This document shows positions 35,271-44,501 of a DNA stretch of 64,000 nt, piece after piece. How positions within the stretch are numbered: position 1 is the stretch's first letter; the number at the start of each line of letters is the position of its first letter. Below the pieces are notes generated by a model. It was not told where the DNA came from, searched no databases, and saw only the letters and a program-made list of their open reading frames with translations. This DNA comes from G963667855 sp963667855 (GTDB lineage: Bacteria > Planctomycetota > Phycisphaerae > UBA1845): contig CAXXKI010000019.1 in NCBI GenBank assembly GCA_963667855.2, forward strand, positions 124,001 to 188,000, written 5' to 3'. The translations under genes were made by a program, and so were the position numbers.

Positions 35271-36956
35271 CTACAGTTTGCTTTCAACTATTGCCAGTAT
35301 TTCTTTTTCCAGGGCTATGGCTTTTTCCTGGATTTCCTTGCCTTTGGCTATTACGTCATCGACGTATTTCTTGTCGTCAAGTCCTGCGGTGTTGATCTTT
35401 ACGTTCAGGTAGGCTCCCATGACGGCCGAGCGGGCGCAGATGGCTCCAACTCCGGCGTCGGATACTGAATTGGGATTCCCTATTTCGGCCATCGCCTTGA
35501 TCACTTCCATGGACTCCAGCGATTTCTGCATTACCCTGAAGGGGATTTCTATGGCGTGCTTTGTGGCGTCTGTTATAGCCTGTTTGCGTGCTTTTTTCTC
35601 TTCGTCCGTGCCTTTGGGCAAGCCGAAGGCGGCCATTATCTCGTTGAAGGCGTCGGTATCCTCGTCGATCAGGCGGAGCAGTTCCTCGTGGTAGGCTTTA
35701 CCCTTAACCGCCCAGTCGGAGAATTCCTCCCACCTTTCGTCCCAGCCTCTTTTATGGGAGGAAAGGTTGGCCACCATGGTGGCCAGTGCGGCACCCATGG
35801 AGCCCATGGCCGCGGAGATCGAACCGCCGCCCGGCGCGGGAGATTCCGACGCGGTTTCCTCGACGAAATCGGTCAGGGTCATATCGACCAGTTTTTTGCC
35901 GGCTTTGTCGGCCAGCACGTACTCGATGATCTTCTCTTCCGGTTTGAACTCGTAGAGATCGTCGAGGCCCATGGATTTGACCGCGATCTTGATAATTTCC
36001 TTATCAGAGATTCCCACGGAGCGCTGCTGTTTGCGAAGGAAGTACTTGCCGGCTTCCAGCATGGCATTGAGCGGAATGAGTCCGACCAGTTCCGAGCCGG
36101 TAACCCGCACACCTCTTTCTTCCGCTTTTTTACAGACCTCGTCGAAAGCGATGTGTACGGGGGTAACGCTGATATTGGTCAGGTTGATGGAGACCTGAGC
36201 GATACCGAACTCCTCGATGAACCAGCCGATTCCTTTAACGCACTTTAGCGTACCGGGTATCCATTCCGGGTTACCATCGGCGTCTAGTACAGGTTTACCG
36301 GAAGGGCTTCCGTCATCGGTTCTTACCCTACCCTTTTCCCGCACGTCAAAGGCGATGGCGTTAGCCCGGCGGGTGGAGGTGGTATTGAGGTTGACGTTGT
36401 AAGCGATCAGGAAATCGCGAGCACTGACAGCGGTTGCGCCGGATTTGGGATTGAAGGCAGCCGGTCCGAAGTCGGGTTTCCATTCCGGTTTTGCCAACTT
36501 GTCTTTCAGGCCCTCGTATTCGCCGGCGCGGACGGTGGCCAGGTTGCGACGTTTTTCCTCGCGGGCAGCGTTTTCGTAGCAGTAGACGGTTATTCCAACC
36601 TCGTCGCCGAGTCTTTTAGCCAGCTTGTGGGCATACTCAACCGTCTCTTCCATGGTGATATTGGAGATGGGAACCAACGGGCAGACGTCGGTAGCTCCGA
36701 AGCGGGGATGCTCGCCGGTGTGCTTGCTCATATCGATGAGTTCGGCAGCTTTGCTTACGGCGAGGACGGCCGCATCGAGTACAGCATCGGGCGTGCCAAC
36801 GAAGGTGACCACGGTGCGGTTGGTAGCCGCCCCGGGGTCGACGTCGAGAAGGCGAACCCCATCGACCGATTCGATCTGGTCGGTGATCTGCTTGATTATG
36901 GTAAGGTCACGGCCTTCGCTGAAGTTGGGTACGCACTCGATGAGTTGTTGTTTCAT
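35271..36956 (-). CDS. ftcD: Glutamate formimidoyltransferase / formimidoyl-THF cyclodeaminase
   Basis: A 561-residue bifunctional enzyme of histidine breakdown. The N-terminal half (1-300; LIECVPNFSEGRD, HTGEHPRFGATDVCP) moves the formimino group from formimidoylglutamate to tetrahydrofolate. The C-terminal cyclodeaminase (about 345-561; SPAPGGGSISAAMGSMGAAL) releases ammonia to give methenyl-THF. The full fusion is intact, as in animals and some bacteria. AAGGA precedes the ATG. It lies 460 bp downstream of hutF, separated by two repeat elements, so it may have its own promoter. Confidence 0.95.
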   Translation of the reverse strand: MKQQLIECVPNFSEGRDLTIIKQITDQIESVDGVRLLDVDPGAATNRTVVTFVGTPDAVLDAAVLAVSKAAELIDMSKHTGEHPRFGATDVCPLVPISNITMEETVEYAHKLAKRLGDEVGITVYCYENAAREEKRRNLATVRAGEYEGLKDKLAKPEWKPDFGPAAFNPKSGATAVSARDFLIAYNVNLNTTSTRRANAIAFDVREKGRVRTDDGSPSGKPVLDADGNPEWIPGTLKCVKGIGWFIEEFGIAQVSINLTNISVTPVHIAFDEVCKKAEERGVRVTGSELVGLIPLNAMLEAGKYFLRKQQRSVGISDKEIIKIAVKSMGLDDLYEFKPEEKIIEYVLADKAGKKLVDMTLTDFVEETASESPAPGGGSISAAMGSMGAALATMVANLSSHKRGWDERWEEFSDWAVKGKAYHEELLRLIDEDTDAFNEIMAAFGLPKGTDEEKKARKQAITDATKHAIEIPFRVMQKSLESMEVIKAMAEIGNPNSVSDAGVGAICARSAVMGAYLNVKINTAGLDDKKYVDDVIAKGKEIQEKAIALEKEILAIVESKL

Positions 36957-37108
36957 TTTCTTATATCCTTCGCAAACGGTGGCAGTTGTTCGTGTTAACG
37001 ATTCATATATGCAGGTTGACGATTCGAAATTCGGTTCATCCTTATTAGCGAACCTTGATCATCTGTTTCATTTCGTCGGTTATCGAATTCGATACAATCC
37101 GCGGCGTT

Positions 37109-37228
37109 TATGTCGGCCGTCCGCCTTCGGCGGAGCGGGCTATTTGGGTAAGGTCATGCTTTCTTTCCGCCGGTTTCACCGGCGGCTACCTTACACCGTC
37201 CGCTTTTAGCGGACTCGGTTTTGTTTTT
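37109..37228. repeat. Three-hairpin repeat, copy 2
   Basis: Begins TATGTCGGCCG, then CCGCCTTCGGCGG, CCGCCGGTTTCACCGGCGG (37168-37186) and a GTCCGCTTTTAGCGGAC stem, ending CTCGGTTTTG. Order and edges match the copy at 9730-9868. Confidence 0.7.
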
Positions 37229-37285
37229 CAAAGTCCGTCGTGTTTTTTACAGCATATGTTCACGACTATTACAACCGTTGTCGTC

Positions 37286-37352
37286 GTAGGTCGGGGCAAC
37301 AGACCCAACGTATGTACATATGCGTTCCGTCGGGTCTGTTGCCCCGACCTAC
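37286..37352. repeat. Nested palindromic repeat, copy 5 (full)
   Basis: Arms GTAGGTCGGGGCAACAGACC and its complement flank a centre of GTATGTACATATGC. Each arm is itself a hairpin, as in the copy at 7001-7065. Confidence 0.75.
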
Positions 37353-37415
37353 TTGCCTACATGTCTCAGCGCGGTCCGGATGGCTTGTCCGTCAACCGTC
37401 ACTTTGTAATTGTAG

Positions 37416-38711
37416 TCAGTTAGCCCAATTGCGCCATTTTCCAGCTACGCAGGTATGGGTGATACATGACCGATCGGCCCCGAGAACGAAGGCGGCGAGT
37501 AACGATTCGCGTGTCGCTCCGAGGAGGGATAGTCCCTGAGTATCCACGGCGATAAAGTCTGCCAGGGAGTTTGGGGCGATTTTCCCGCCGGGAATGCCCA
37601 GGGAAGCCGCCCCGCCGGTAGTGGCGTAGCTCCAGAGCGCGTGGGCACTGCGGCCATACTCGTCTACGCAGACACCGCGAATCTCCAGCTTAGCCCGTTG
37701 CAAATATTCCAGCAGACGCATCTGCTCGTTCATGCTGATTCTGGTATTGGATTCGGTCCCCAGGCACATTTTAGCCCGGAGCTTCACCAGTGAGGGGACA
37801 TCCGGGACACCATCGCCCAGGTTACAGCCGGTGGTCGGACAGATACACACGTGGGCACCGGTTTCACTTATAGCGTGCAGATTCTCGGCCGACGTGTGGG
37901 TGCAGTGAATGAGAGTAACATTCTCACCAAGGACATTGTGTTTCAGAAGGATCTCAACTGGAGTGGCTTTAAGCTTGTTGCGGCACTCTTCAATTTCCTG
38001 CCTTTGCTCTTCGGCGTGAATATGGAGAACGAGGTTGTTGGCACGGGCGTAGTCGGCCAGCTCAACGATTTCTTCCGGAGTGGCACCGCGAATACTGTGA
38101 ACGGCAATTCCAATCTTCTGCAGTCCGGTTGCCCGCTTGCGCAAGGCATCAACATGCTTGCAGAAGTGCTCGACGTTTGGCGAGCCGAACCTGGCCTGCA
38201 CGCCTGATAAGGGTTCCTGAATTCCACCGTGAGCGTAATAGGCACAGAGAAGCACCACACGGATTCCGGCAGCTGCGGCCGCCTCCAGGACGAGATCATC
38301 GAAGGAATACCCACTCTTACCGCGATCATGGTGAAAATAGTGAAACTCGCCAACCGTGGTAATTCCCTGTTGAAGCATTTCCTCGAAGGCGATGCGGCAG
38401 AGGTTTTTGAATTCTTCCGCACCGAGGCATTTTACCAACTCGTACATCGCTTCCCGCCAGGTCCAGAAGTTTCCGGGGCTGGGGAACTCTTCTCCGAAGC
38501 CGCGCAAACCTCGCTGGAAGGCGTGGCTGTGGGCGTTGATCATCCCGGGTAGAAGCGCACTGCCCTCAAGTCTTAAAGTGGGTTGGATCTCCAGGTATCC
38601 AACTTGGGTAACCAGCCCATTAGAACCGATGACTACCTGAACATTGGGTTCAAAAGCCCCGTCTACCCAGGTAAGGTCTGCTTCAACGATTGTTTCGCGT
38701 TCCATGATCAC
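37416..38711 (-). CDS. hutF: Formimidoylglutamate deiminase
   Basis: A 431-residue amidohydrolase that converts N-formimidoyl-L-glutamate to N-formylglutamate and ammonia. The metal motif and family signature lie in NAHSHAFQRGLRG (from about residue 58) with FWTWREAMYELV after it. Further metal ligands are in LHIHAEEQ, the His of LIHCTHTSA and the Asp/Glu of LGTESNTR. HAFQR plus FWTWR is typical of HutF rather than chlorohydrolases. It starts 6 bp after the stop of the M20 hydrolase gene, so the two are one operon. The family expects Asp in the final position, where this protein has Glu (GTESNT), which is worth a check. Confidence 0.85.
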   Translation of the reverse strand: MIMERETIVEADLTWVDGAFEPNVQVVIGSNGLVTQVGYLEIQPTLRLEGSALLPGMINAHSHAFQRGLRGFGEEFPSPGNFWTWREAMYELVKCLGAEEFKNLCRIAFEEMLQQGITTVGEFHYFHHDRGKSGYSFDDLVLEAAAAAGIRVVLLCAYYAHGGIQEPLSGVQARFGSPNVEHFCKHVDALRKRATGLQKIGIAVHSIRGATPEEIVELADYARANNLVLHIHAEEQRQEIEECRNKLKATPVEILLKHNVLGENVTLIHCTHTSAENLHAISETGAHVCICPTTGCNLGDGVPDVPSLVKLRAKMCLGTESNTRISMNEQMRLLEYLQRAKLEIRGVCVDEYGRSAHALWSYATTGGAASLGIPGGKIAPNSLADFIAVDTQGLSLLGATRESLLAAFVLGADRSCITHTCVAGKWRNWAN

Positions 38712-38717
38712 TTTTTC

Positions 38718-39893
38718 TCAGCAGCAATCGGCTTTCATGCACCAGTCGGTTACGAATTCAGACAGAACATCGCAGGCTTTATTGTACTGGCTCTTGAGCA
38801 GGTACTCATTGGGTTTGTGAGCAACCTCTATCGAGCCGGGTCCGTAGAGTACACTTTGTATTCCCAGTTGTGCAAAAGGTCCAGCGTCACTTGCATAGTG
38901 TACGGCCAGTTCCTCCGTTTGGCCAATATGGCCGCACAACCGCCGGTTGATTTCCGAGTCGGCGTCGGTCAAAAGCGGCGGGCTGTCGGCGTTCACAGTG
39001 AGGGTAAGTTCGTTTTCGGCCAGTTTAAGCTCTGCAAGCCGCCGATTAATGCGATCTATATATGTTCTGGAACTTTCTCCGGGCAAAACTCGCAAGCCCA
39101 GGTCAAGTGAGCAGTAATCGGGAATAATATTAATGGCCTTTCCCCCGGCGACGATCGCCGGGTTTAATACGGCGTGCGGTGTTTCGGCGAAAAACCGACT
39201 GTATTCGGTTCGTTCGGATTCGATCTCCTTGCGCAAGTCGATAATCGCCTGGATAACCATCCCGAGTTTTTCCACGGCGTTGGACCCCAGCTTTGGATAA
39301 CCACTATGGCCAGATTTACCATGAACATGAATGCTCAGTCGCGTATGCCCCTTGTGCATGCGCACGACTTTCAGGTTTGTGGGTTCGCCAATAATGGCCG
39401 AAGTGGGCATGGGCCAGCGATTGTCCCAGTCGCGGACGAATTCCTGGGCGCCTACCGTTCCGATTTCCTCATTGCAGGTGAAAATACCAACCAGGGGTAC
39501 GCACATTTTATCGGCGTCGACAGCGGCCATTATTCCCGCTGCTATTGAAACGAAACCTTTCATATCCGCGGCGCCGCGTGCCGTGTACCGATCATCGGTT
39601 TCGATCAATTCAAAGGGATCGCTTTTCCAATCGGGTTCTGCCGCGGGTACAACATCGAGGTGTCCGGAGAGGATCAGCCCGCCTTCGCAATACGGACCCT
39701 TGCGAGCAACCAGATTGACTTTTTGCCCATTGTCGGCAGGGAAGCGTTCAATGGAACATCCACGCCCAACAAGGTAATCGGCCAAATGGTCGGCCGCGGG
39801 AATGTTACTGTTGCAGCTGGTAGTATCAAACGCTACCAGGTCACGGAAAAGGCGGATCATTGCCTCTTTAGTTTTATCGCTCAATGCAGGCAT
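38718..39893 (-). CDS. argE: ArgE-type M20 deacylase
   Basis: A 391-residue zinc hydrolase of the ArgE/DapE family. The metal site residues are in LSGHLDVVPA, ARGAADMKG and FTCNEEIG (general base Glu), with HGKSGHSGYP in the dimerisation domain and ASDAGPFAQLGI near the C-terminus. The pattern is that of acetylornithine deacetylase. The start at 39893 removes an unlikely 39-residue N-terminal extension. It is co-transcribed with hutF (6 bp apart), which raises the possibility that it deformylates N-formylglutamate, the product of HutF; see findings. The symbol reflects family, not proven substrate. Confidence 0.8.
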   Translation of the reverse strand: MPALSDKTKEAMIRLFRDLVAFDTTSCNSNIPAADHLADYLVGRGCSIERFPADNGQKVNLVARKGPYCEGGLILSGHLDVVPAAEPDWKSDPFELIETDDRYTARGAADMKGFVSIAAGIMAAVDADKMCVPLVGIFTCNEEIGTVGAQEFVRDWDNRWPMPTSAIIGEPTNLKVVRMHKGHTRLSIHVHGKSGHSGYPKLGSNAVEKLGMVIQAIIDLRKEIESERTEYSRFFAETPHAVLNPAIVAGGKAINIIPDYCSLDLGLRVLPGESSRTYIDRINRRLAELKLAENELTLTVNADSPPLLTDADSEINRRLCGHIGQTEELAVHYASDAGPFAQLGIQSVLYGPGSIEVAHKPNEYLLKSQYNKACDVLSEFVTDWCMKADCC

Positions 39894-40051
39894 GAAGCGA
39901 GGATAACAGATCGTCCGGCAGGCAGGCAAGAGAAACAGCGCACTGATCAAGTAATTTCCGCGGTTTTCAGCGCCCCGCCGGGCCGATACTCCGCGTCGGC
40001 AACCGTACACAGGAAATCAACCAACCTTGAAAAGTTGCGAATTCGCCAAGT

Positions 40052-40086
40052 AAAAAACCGCCTTTCCCCCGTAACGAGAAAAGGCG
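40052..40086 (-). terminator. Terminator of dnaK
   Basis: Minus-strand CGCCTTTTCTCG pairs with GGGAAAGGCGG and runs into TTTTTTAC. It lies about 70 bp past the dnaK stop. Confidence 0.8.
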
Positions 40087-40153
40087 AACGCAATTGCGCC
40101 CGCCTTCTCCATCACGAAGATATATCGTAAACCGGCATCAACCGGGGACTGAA

Positions 40154-42076
40154 CTACTTGTCGTCCTTAACTTCGAATTCCGCGTCAATGACACCGTCAT
40201 CCTTCTTTTCATCGCCGGGATCGCCACCGGGAGCTCCGCCGGCAGATGCCTGTCCGGCCGCAGCCTGCTGCTGCTTGGCCATCTCCTCGTAAACGATCTT
40301 GCCAATAGTCTGGGCGGCTTCCATGAGAGCGTCAACCGCCTTGTTTATCGCAGCAGCGTCGTCACCCTTGGCGGTTTCACGCACGTGAGAAACAGCCTGT
40401 TCGATTTTCCCAATCTCGTCCGCGGGAACCTTGTCGCCGTGCTCCTTGACCTGCTTTTCGGTTTCGTAAGCAACATGCTCGGCTTTGTTACGCGCGTCGA
40501 TGAGCTCTTTCTTCTTCAGGTCGTCGGCAGCATGCTCCTTGGCATCCTGCTTCATCTTTTCGATCTCTTCATTGGTTAAACCAGAAGAACCTTCAATCTT
40601 GATCGACTGCTCCTTGCCGGTAGCCTTATCCTTGGCGCTTACGGAAATAATCCCATTGGCGTCAATGTCAAAAGTAACCTCGATCTGCGGCAGACCTCGC
40701 GGAGCCGGGGCAATACCGCCTAGATTGAAATTACCCAATGACCTGTTATCCGAAGCCATCTGCCGGTTACCCTGAAGCACGTGAATGGTGACCTCGGTCT
40801 GGTTATCCGCGGCCGTCGAGTACACTTCACTCTTGGAAGTGGGTATAGTGGTGTTGGCCTCGATCATCGGAGTCATTACCCCGCCGAGAGTCTCCACGCC
40901 CAGGGTGAGCGGGGTGACATCCAGAAGAACAATATCATCCTTGTCGCCGGCCAGAATGGAACCCTGGATAGCGGCTCCCATGCCCACAACCTCGTCCGGG
41001 TTAATGCTCTTGTTGGGCTCTTTCCCAAAGATCTCCTTGACCAGCGTCTGCACTGCGGGGATACGAGTCGAACCCCCCACCAGGACCACTTCGTCAACCT
41101 CTGAAGCGGAAAGCTTGGATCCCTTCAGCGCTTCCATGACCGGACCACGGCAACGCTCCACTAACTGCCGGGTCAACTGGTCGAATTTGGTCCGGGTGAT
41201 GGACATCTGCAAATGCTTGGGACCGTTCTGATCCGCGGTGATAAACGGCAGGTTAATCGACGTTTCCATGGTAGTGGAAAGCTCACATTTCGCTTTTTCA
41301 CAAGCTTCCTTGAGCCGCTGCAGAGCCATTGGGTCTTTACGCAGATCCACGCCCTCGGTCTTGCGGAATTCCTCGGCGATATAATCGATCAGTTCCTCAT
41401 CAAAATCGTCACCACCAAGATGCCCGTCACCGTTAGAGCTGAGTACCTCGTAAACATTGTCGCCAATATCCAGAAGCGAGATGTCGAAGGTACCACCACC
41501 AAGATCGAAAACAGCCACCTTGCCGGATTTATTTGAACCAAGCCCGTACGCCAAAGCGGCGGCCGTCGGCTCGTTGATGATTCGCTCGACCTTCAAACCG
41601 GCGATTTCACCGGCATCTTTGGTCGCTTTACGCTGAGAATCGTTGAAATACGCGGGAACGGTGATGACCGCACGCTCAACCTTGGCACCGAGATAGTCTT
41701 CAGCGGTCTTTTTCAGATCCTGCAGGATCATCGCGCTGATCTCAGGCGGAGTGTATTCCTTATCTCGAATATCAACCTTAACCAGTTCGTCAGGTCCGCC
41801 GGAAACCTTATAGGGAACAATCTTTTCTTCGCTGCTTACTTCGTTGTGACGACGCCCCATAAAGCGTTTGATCGAAAAAACGGTGTTAGTTGGGTTGGTA
41901 ACCTGCTGATGCCGGGCAACCTGCCCGACCAGCCGCTCTCCCTTGTCGGTAAACGCCACAACCGAAGGCGTGGTTCGTGCCCCTTGAGCGTTAGTAAGAA
42001 CCTTAGGCTGATCGCCTTCCATTACGGCCACTACTGAATTGGTAGTCCCGAGATCGATTCCGATGATTTTGGACAT
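40154..42076 (-). CDS. dnaK: Chaperone DnaK (Hsp70)
   Basis: The 640-residue Hsp70 chaperone, which binds unfolded polypeptides in an ATP cycle with DnaJ and GrpE. It has the N-terminal GIDLGTTNSVVAV loop, VPAYFNDSQRKATKDAG, the IINEPTAAALAYG signature, DLGGGTFDISLL and the VLVGGSTRIP motif, then a full substrate-binding domain and an acidic tail (EFEVKDDK). AAGGAGA lies before the ATG. It is monocistronic here, without grpE or dnaJ. No CIRCE repeat is seen upstream; a TTGATG/GCATAT pair with 17-bp spacing (minus strand, near 42171-42199) is a weak promoter candidate. Confidence 0.97.
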   Translation of the reverse strand: MSKIIGIDLGTTNSVVAVMEGDQPKVLTNAQGARTTPSVVAFTDKGERLVGQVARHQQVTNPTNTVFSIKRFMGRRHNEVSSEEKIVPYKVSGGPDELVKVDIRDKEYTPPEISAMILQDLKKTAEDYLGAKVERAVITVPAYFNDSQRKATKDAGEIAGLKVERIINEPTAAALAYGLGSNKSGKVAVFDLGGGTFDISLLDIGDNVYEVLSSNGDGHLGGDDFDEELIDYIAEEFRKTEGVDLRKDPMALQRLKEACEKAKCELSTTMETSINLPFITADQNGPKHLQMSITRTKFDQLTRQLVERCRGPVMEALKGSKLSASEVDEVVLVGGSTRIPAVQTLVKEIFGKEPNKSINPDEVVGMGAAIQGSILAGDKDDIVLLDVTPLTLGVETLGGVMTPMIEANTTIPTSKSEVYSTAADNQTEVTIHVLQGNRQMASDNRSLGNFNLGGIAPAPRGLPQIEVTFDIDANGIISVSAKDKATGKEQSIKIEGSSGLTNEEIEKMKQDAKEHAADDLKKKELIDARNKAEHVAYETEKQVKEHGDKVPADEIGKIEQAVSHVRETAKGDDAAAINKAVDALMEAAQTIGKIVYEEMAKQQQAAAGQASAGGAPGGDPGDEKKDDGVIDAEFEVKDDK

Positions 42077-42383
42077 TTGTGTCTCTCCTTTGCTGTCAGA
42101 TCACCGGGACGGCCTGCTCAGCCGTCACACTTCCGGCCGATTGCACAAACGTAATTCGTCCCACATAGCCGATATGCAAAGTAGAGACCAATGACATCAA
42201 AAAGAGAGATTTTTATAATCGGTTTATTGACAAACACTTATAGAAATGCGCCAAATCAACAACCACAGGACACTGCCATCATGACAGGTATCGAGTCTGC
42301 GGTTTTGGCACCCAGATGAACTTTCGTTTGAAGTATCCCTGAATTTATCTTTGCACTCTGACTGCGGGGAGTAAACTCGAATA
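42077..42383. other. Divergent promoter region of dnaK and the ACT gene
   Basis: About 307 bp between divergent genes. It contains the plus-strand promoter at 42191-42219 and a weak minus-strand candidate for dnaK. I see no CIRCE or other heat-shock operator. Confidence 0.5.
42191..42219 (+). promoter_or_regulatory. Promoter-like site upstream of the ACT-domain gene
   Basis: ATGACA (5 of 6 matches to TTGACA) and a perfect TATAAT are separated by exactly 17 bp. Transcription would start about 155 bp before the ACT gene, leaving room for a leader. Confidence 0.5.
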
Positions 42384-42860
42384 ATGGACACTGAACCGTA
42401 CTCCACCGAATACGCCAGCGGTTATCCAACCGTAACGCAATTATCCATCTTCTTTGAAAACAGGCTGGGAGAGCTGCTTCGCCTCACCAGGCTCTTCGAC
42501 AACACCGAAATCCATATTCTGGCATTGTCCGTGGTCAACTCGGTCGACTGCGCCATCATTCGCATGATCGTAAACGACCCGGACGCCGCTTTCGACCTGC
42601 TCCGGCAATCCGGCTTTGCCGCCACCCAGACCGAAATCCTCGTGGTTTCTCTACCACAGGGGAAACGGGCCTTACTGCATACCTGGGTCGCTTTTCTGAA
42701 CGCAGAAATAAGCGTGGCGTACGCCTACGCTCTTTTGTCCCAGCCTTACGGACGCTCGGCGATCGCCGTGCAAGCCGATCAACTGGAACAGGCCGCCGAA
42801 GCTCTCATCGAACGCGGATTTACCGTACTCGATCAGACCGATCTGGCCGGTGAATGCTGA
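42384..42860 (+). CDS. Tandem ACT-domain protein
   Basis: A 158-residue protein of two ACT modules. The first is clear: TQLSIFFENRLGELLRLTRLFDNTEIHILALSVVNSVDCAIIRMIV (about 18-63), a small amino-acid-binding domain as in IlvH. The second (about 85-150) is more divergent: TWVAFLNAEISVAYAYALLS and SAIAVQADQLEQAAEALIERG. Such standalone proteins bind amino acids and regulate partner enzymes. It is not next to acetolactate synthase or another obvious partner, so the ligand is unknown. It is followed directly by an inverted-repeat element. Confidence 0.8.
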   Translation: MDTEPYSTEYASGYPTVTQLSIFFENRLGELLRLTRLFDNTEIHILALSVVNSVDCAIIRMIVNDPDAAFDLLRQSGFAATQTEILVVSLPQGKRALLHTWVAFLNAEISVAYAYALLSQPYGRSAIAVQADQLEQAAEALIERGFTVLDQTDLAGEC

Positions 42861-43041
42861 CCTCAAAAAGGGGACATCACTGATATTCAGTTTACCCCTG
42901 CTCACTCGTTTTCGTATATTTTTACTCGATCAACAATACCCTTTTATGTATCGATATTGCCAACCAATGTTTTCGAGATCATTAAGTGAATATATCATCG
43001 CCAATGATAATAACGGCAAAACACCATAATCAGTGATGTCC

Positions 43042-44501
43042 CAATAGTGTTCGGCACGGCAATTGCGTATTGAAGAATGGTGATGAAAATAATGCTTTAT
43101 AATGAAGGTTAAAGGCATTATCGGGAATGGAAGGAAAAAATCTGCGCAGCATCAAGGGGCGGCTGGTTATAGATAAACCGCAGCTTAGGGTTGTGGTTTG
43201 AGTTTTTCGATATGAGCAAGCAGTTCCTCTTCGTCAGCCAAGCCGCTCATGTAATAACAAAGCATTTCGTAGGTGCGAAGGGTCGGTTTCCGCCCCGTCC
43301 ACAGAGTGATCAGTAGAGATGCTATAATCGCCACGTAAGTTTGGATTTCGATGCCGTTCTGGCAGTGACTCAGCAAATGTCGGCACCCCAGAATATGTTT
43401 AAAAAAACGGAAGAATGTTTCGATGGCCCAGCGATGCTTGTAAATCAAGGCTATTACTTCCGGATCTACGTCCATGATGTCGGTGGCTACAAGAAGCACT
43501 TCGCCTTGATCAGGGCCACCTCTGGCGTTTTTCTTAACCTTGTGGCGAGGTTCGCTGGCGATCTCTACTAATCGCAGAGGTCTGTTCATTCCGGTTTTGC
43601 CTGCCTGCTCTCCGGTAAATCGGATCGTCATGTCCCGTCGAATCTCACCAGGTTTGGCGTTGGGAGATGAGGCTCGTTCTTCCAGAACATCGAACACGCT
43701 GTTGTCGCGTACGCGGCAAACGAACGAGGAATTCGCCTTAAGAATATCGGCAAAGAGCTCAAACTTGGCGTATCCCCGATCCAGAACGTAAACCCGATCG
43801 GGCGACAGGTTCGCCTGCAATACGCTTCTTTCGTTACCGTCGCCGTCAGTTAAGTCCATATGAGTTGGTACGCCTTTAAGCAATTCAAAATGCGTGTGCA
43901 ACTTTATGCCGTGCATCCCTTTGGCATTACTCCACATCGCCTGCACAAGCTTTGGGAGAGCAGACAGGACCGTACCGTCCACCAATGTAATAATACCGCG
44001 AATGTCTTCCAATTCCCTGTTGCCCTTGAGAGTTGGCAGCTTGTCGACCAGTTCTCCGATAATTCCGCGAAGCAACTCGGCATCAAACACCCTCGCTGCT
44101 TCTGAGAGCGAACCGAGTGAAGTTCGAGGACAACCAAGGATTCTTTGTACTTTCTTCAATTCTCCAGCCTGTTGGATACCCCGCAAACTTGTGACTATAG
44201 GGTTAAAGAAATACAGAAGAATCAAGGCCGTGTACTGGTCGTAATGGAGCTTCCGGTTACCGGCGATATCCCGGGCACAAGCGGCATCGTGAAGCTTGTC
44301 CAGCACTGGCAAAAGCAGCTTGAAATGCTTGAACCCTTGCAGATCCTGCTCTTGAATTTTCGGTTTTTTCTTCCCAGCCATACATGAACAGTATGAACCA
44401 AAGCCGCGCAATGCGCAAGTAAAATGTGGCGCGACATGTAAAGCTATGCGCGACACGTGGTTATAGAAATCTACAAGCAATTGCCGTGCCGAACACTATT
44501 G
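43042..44501 (-). mobile_element. IS4-family insertion sequence, complete
   Basis: The element is 1,460 bp with 25-bp perfect inverted repeats beginning CAATAGTGTTCGGCACGGCA (from 43042, and as its complement ending at 44501). A 9-bp direct repeat GTGATGTCC flanks it at 43033-43041 and 44502-44510, a target duplication in the range known for IS4. It landed inside the terminal repeat of the 183-bp element. The transposase is intact. Confidence 0.92.
43185..44378 (-). CDS. IS4-family transposase
   Basis: A 397-residue DDE transposase. The catalytic core has Asp in IITLVDGTVLSALP, Asp in VYVLDRGYAKFELF and the YREK signature in YKHRWAIETFFRFFKHILG (Tyr, Arg, Glu, Lys in order). This is typical of IS4. 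The start at 44378 (MAGKKKPKIQ) is chosen over 44480, since the 34 upstream codons lie against the terminal repeat and look unlike protein. No clear ribosome binding site is visible, as in many IS transposases. Confidence 0.93.
   Translation of the reverse strand, partial: AGKKKPKIQEQDLQGFKHFKLLLPVLDKLHDAACARDIAGNRKLHYDQYTALILLYFFNPIVTSLRGIQQAGELKKVQRILGCPRTSLGSLSEAARVFDAELLRGIIGELVDKLPTLKGNRELEDIRGIITLVDGTVLSALPKLVQAMWSNAKGMHGIKLHTHFELLKGVPTHMDLTDGDGNERSVLQANLSPDRVYVLDRGYAKFELFADILKANSSFVCRVRDNSVFDVLEERASSPNAKPGEIRRDMTIRFTGEQAGKTGMNRPLRLVEIASEPRHKVKKNARGGPDQGEVLLVATDIMDVDPEVIALIYKHRWAIETFFRFFKHILGCRHLLSHCQNGIEIQTYVAIIASLLITLWTGRKPTLRTYEMLCYYMSGLADEEELLAHIEKLKPQP

Larger units (their letters stand above)
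36957..37415. other. Intergenic region filled by two repeat elements
   Basis: The gap between hutF and ftcD holds a three-hairpin repeat (37109-37228) and a full nested palindrome (37286-37352). No gene is supported here. The ftcD promoter must lie within or beside them. Confidence 0.6.

Noticed and set aside
40154..40400. Possible frameshift at the dnaK C-terminus
   Set aside because: The reading frame runs cleanly to the expected acidic tail EFEVKDDK at normal length.
42077..42383. Search for a CIRCE operator upstream of dnaK
   Set aside because: No TTAGCACTC-N9-GAGTGCTAA repeat is present, so HrcA control cannot be claimed.
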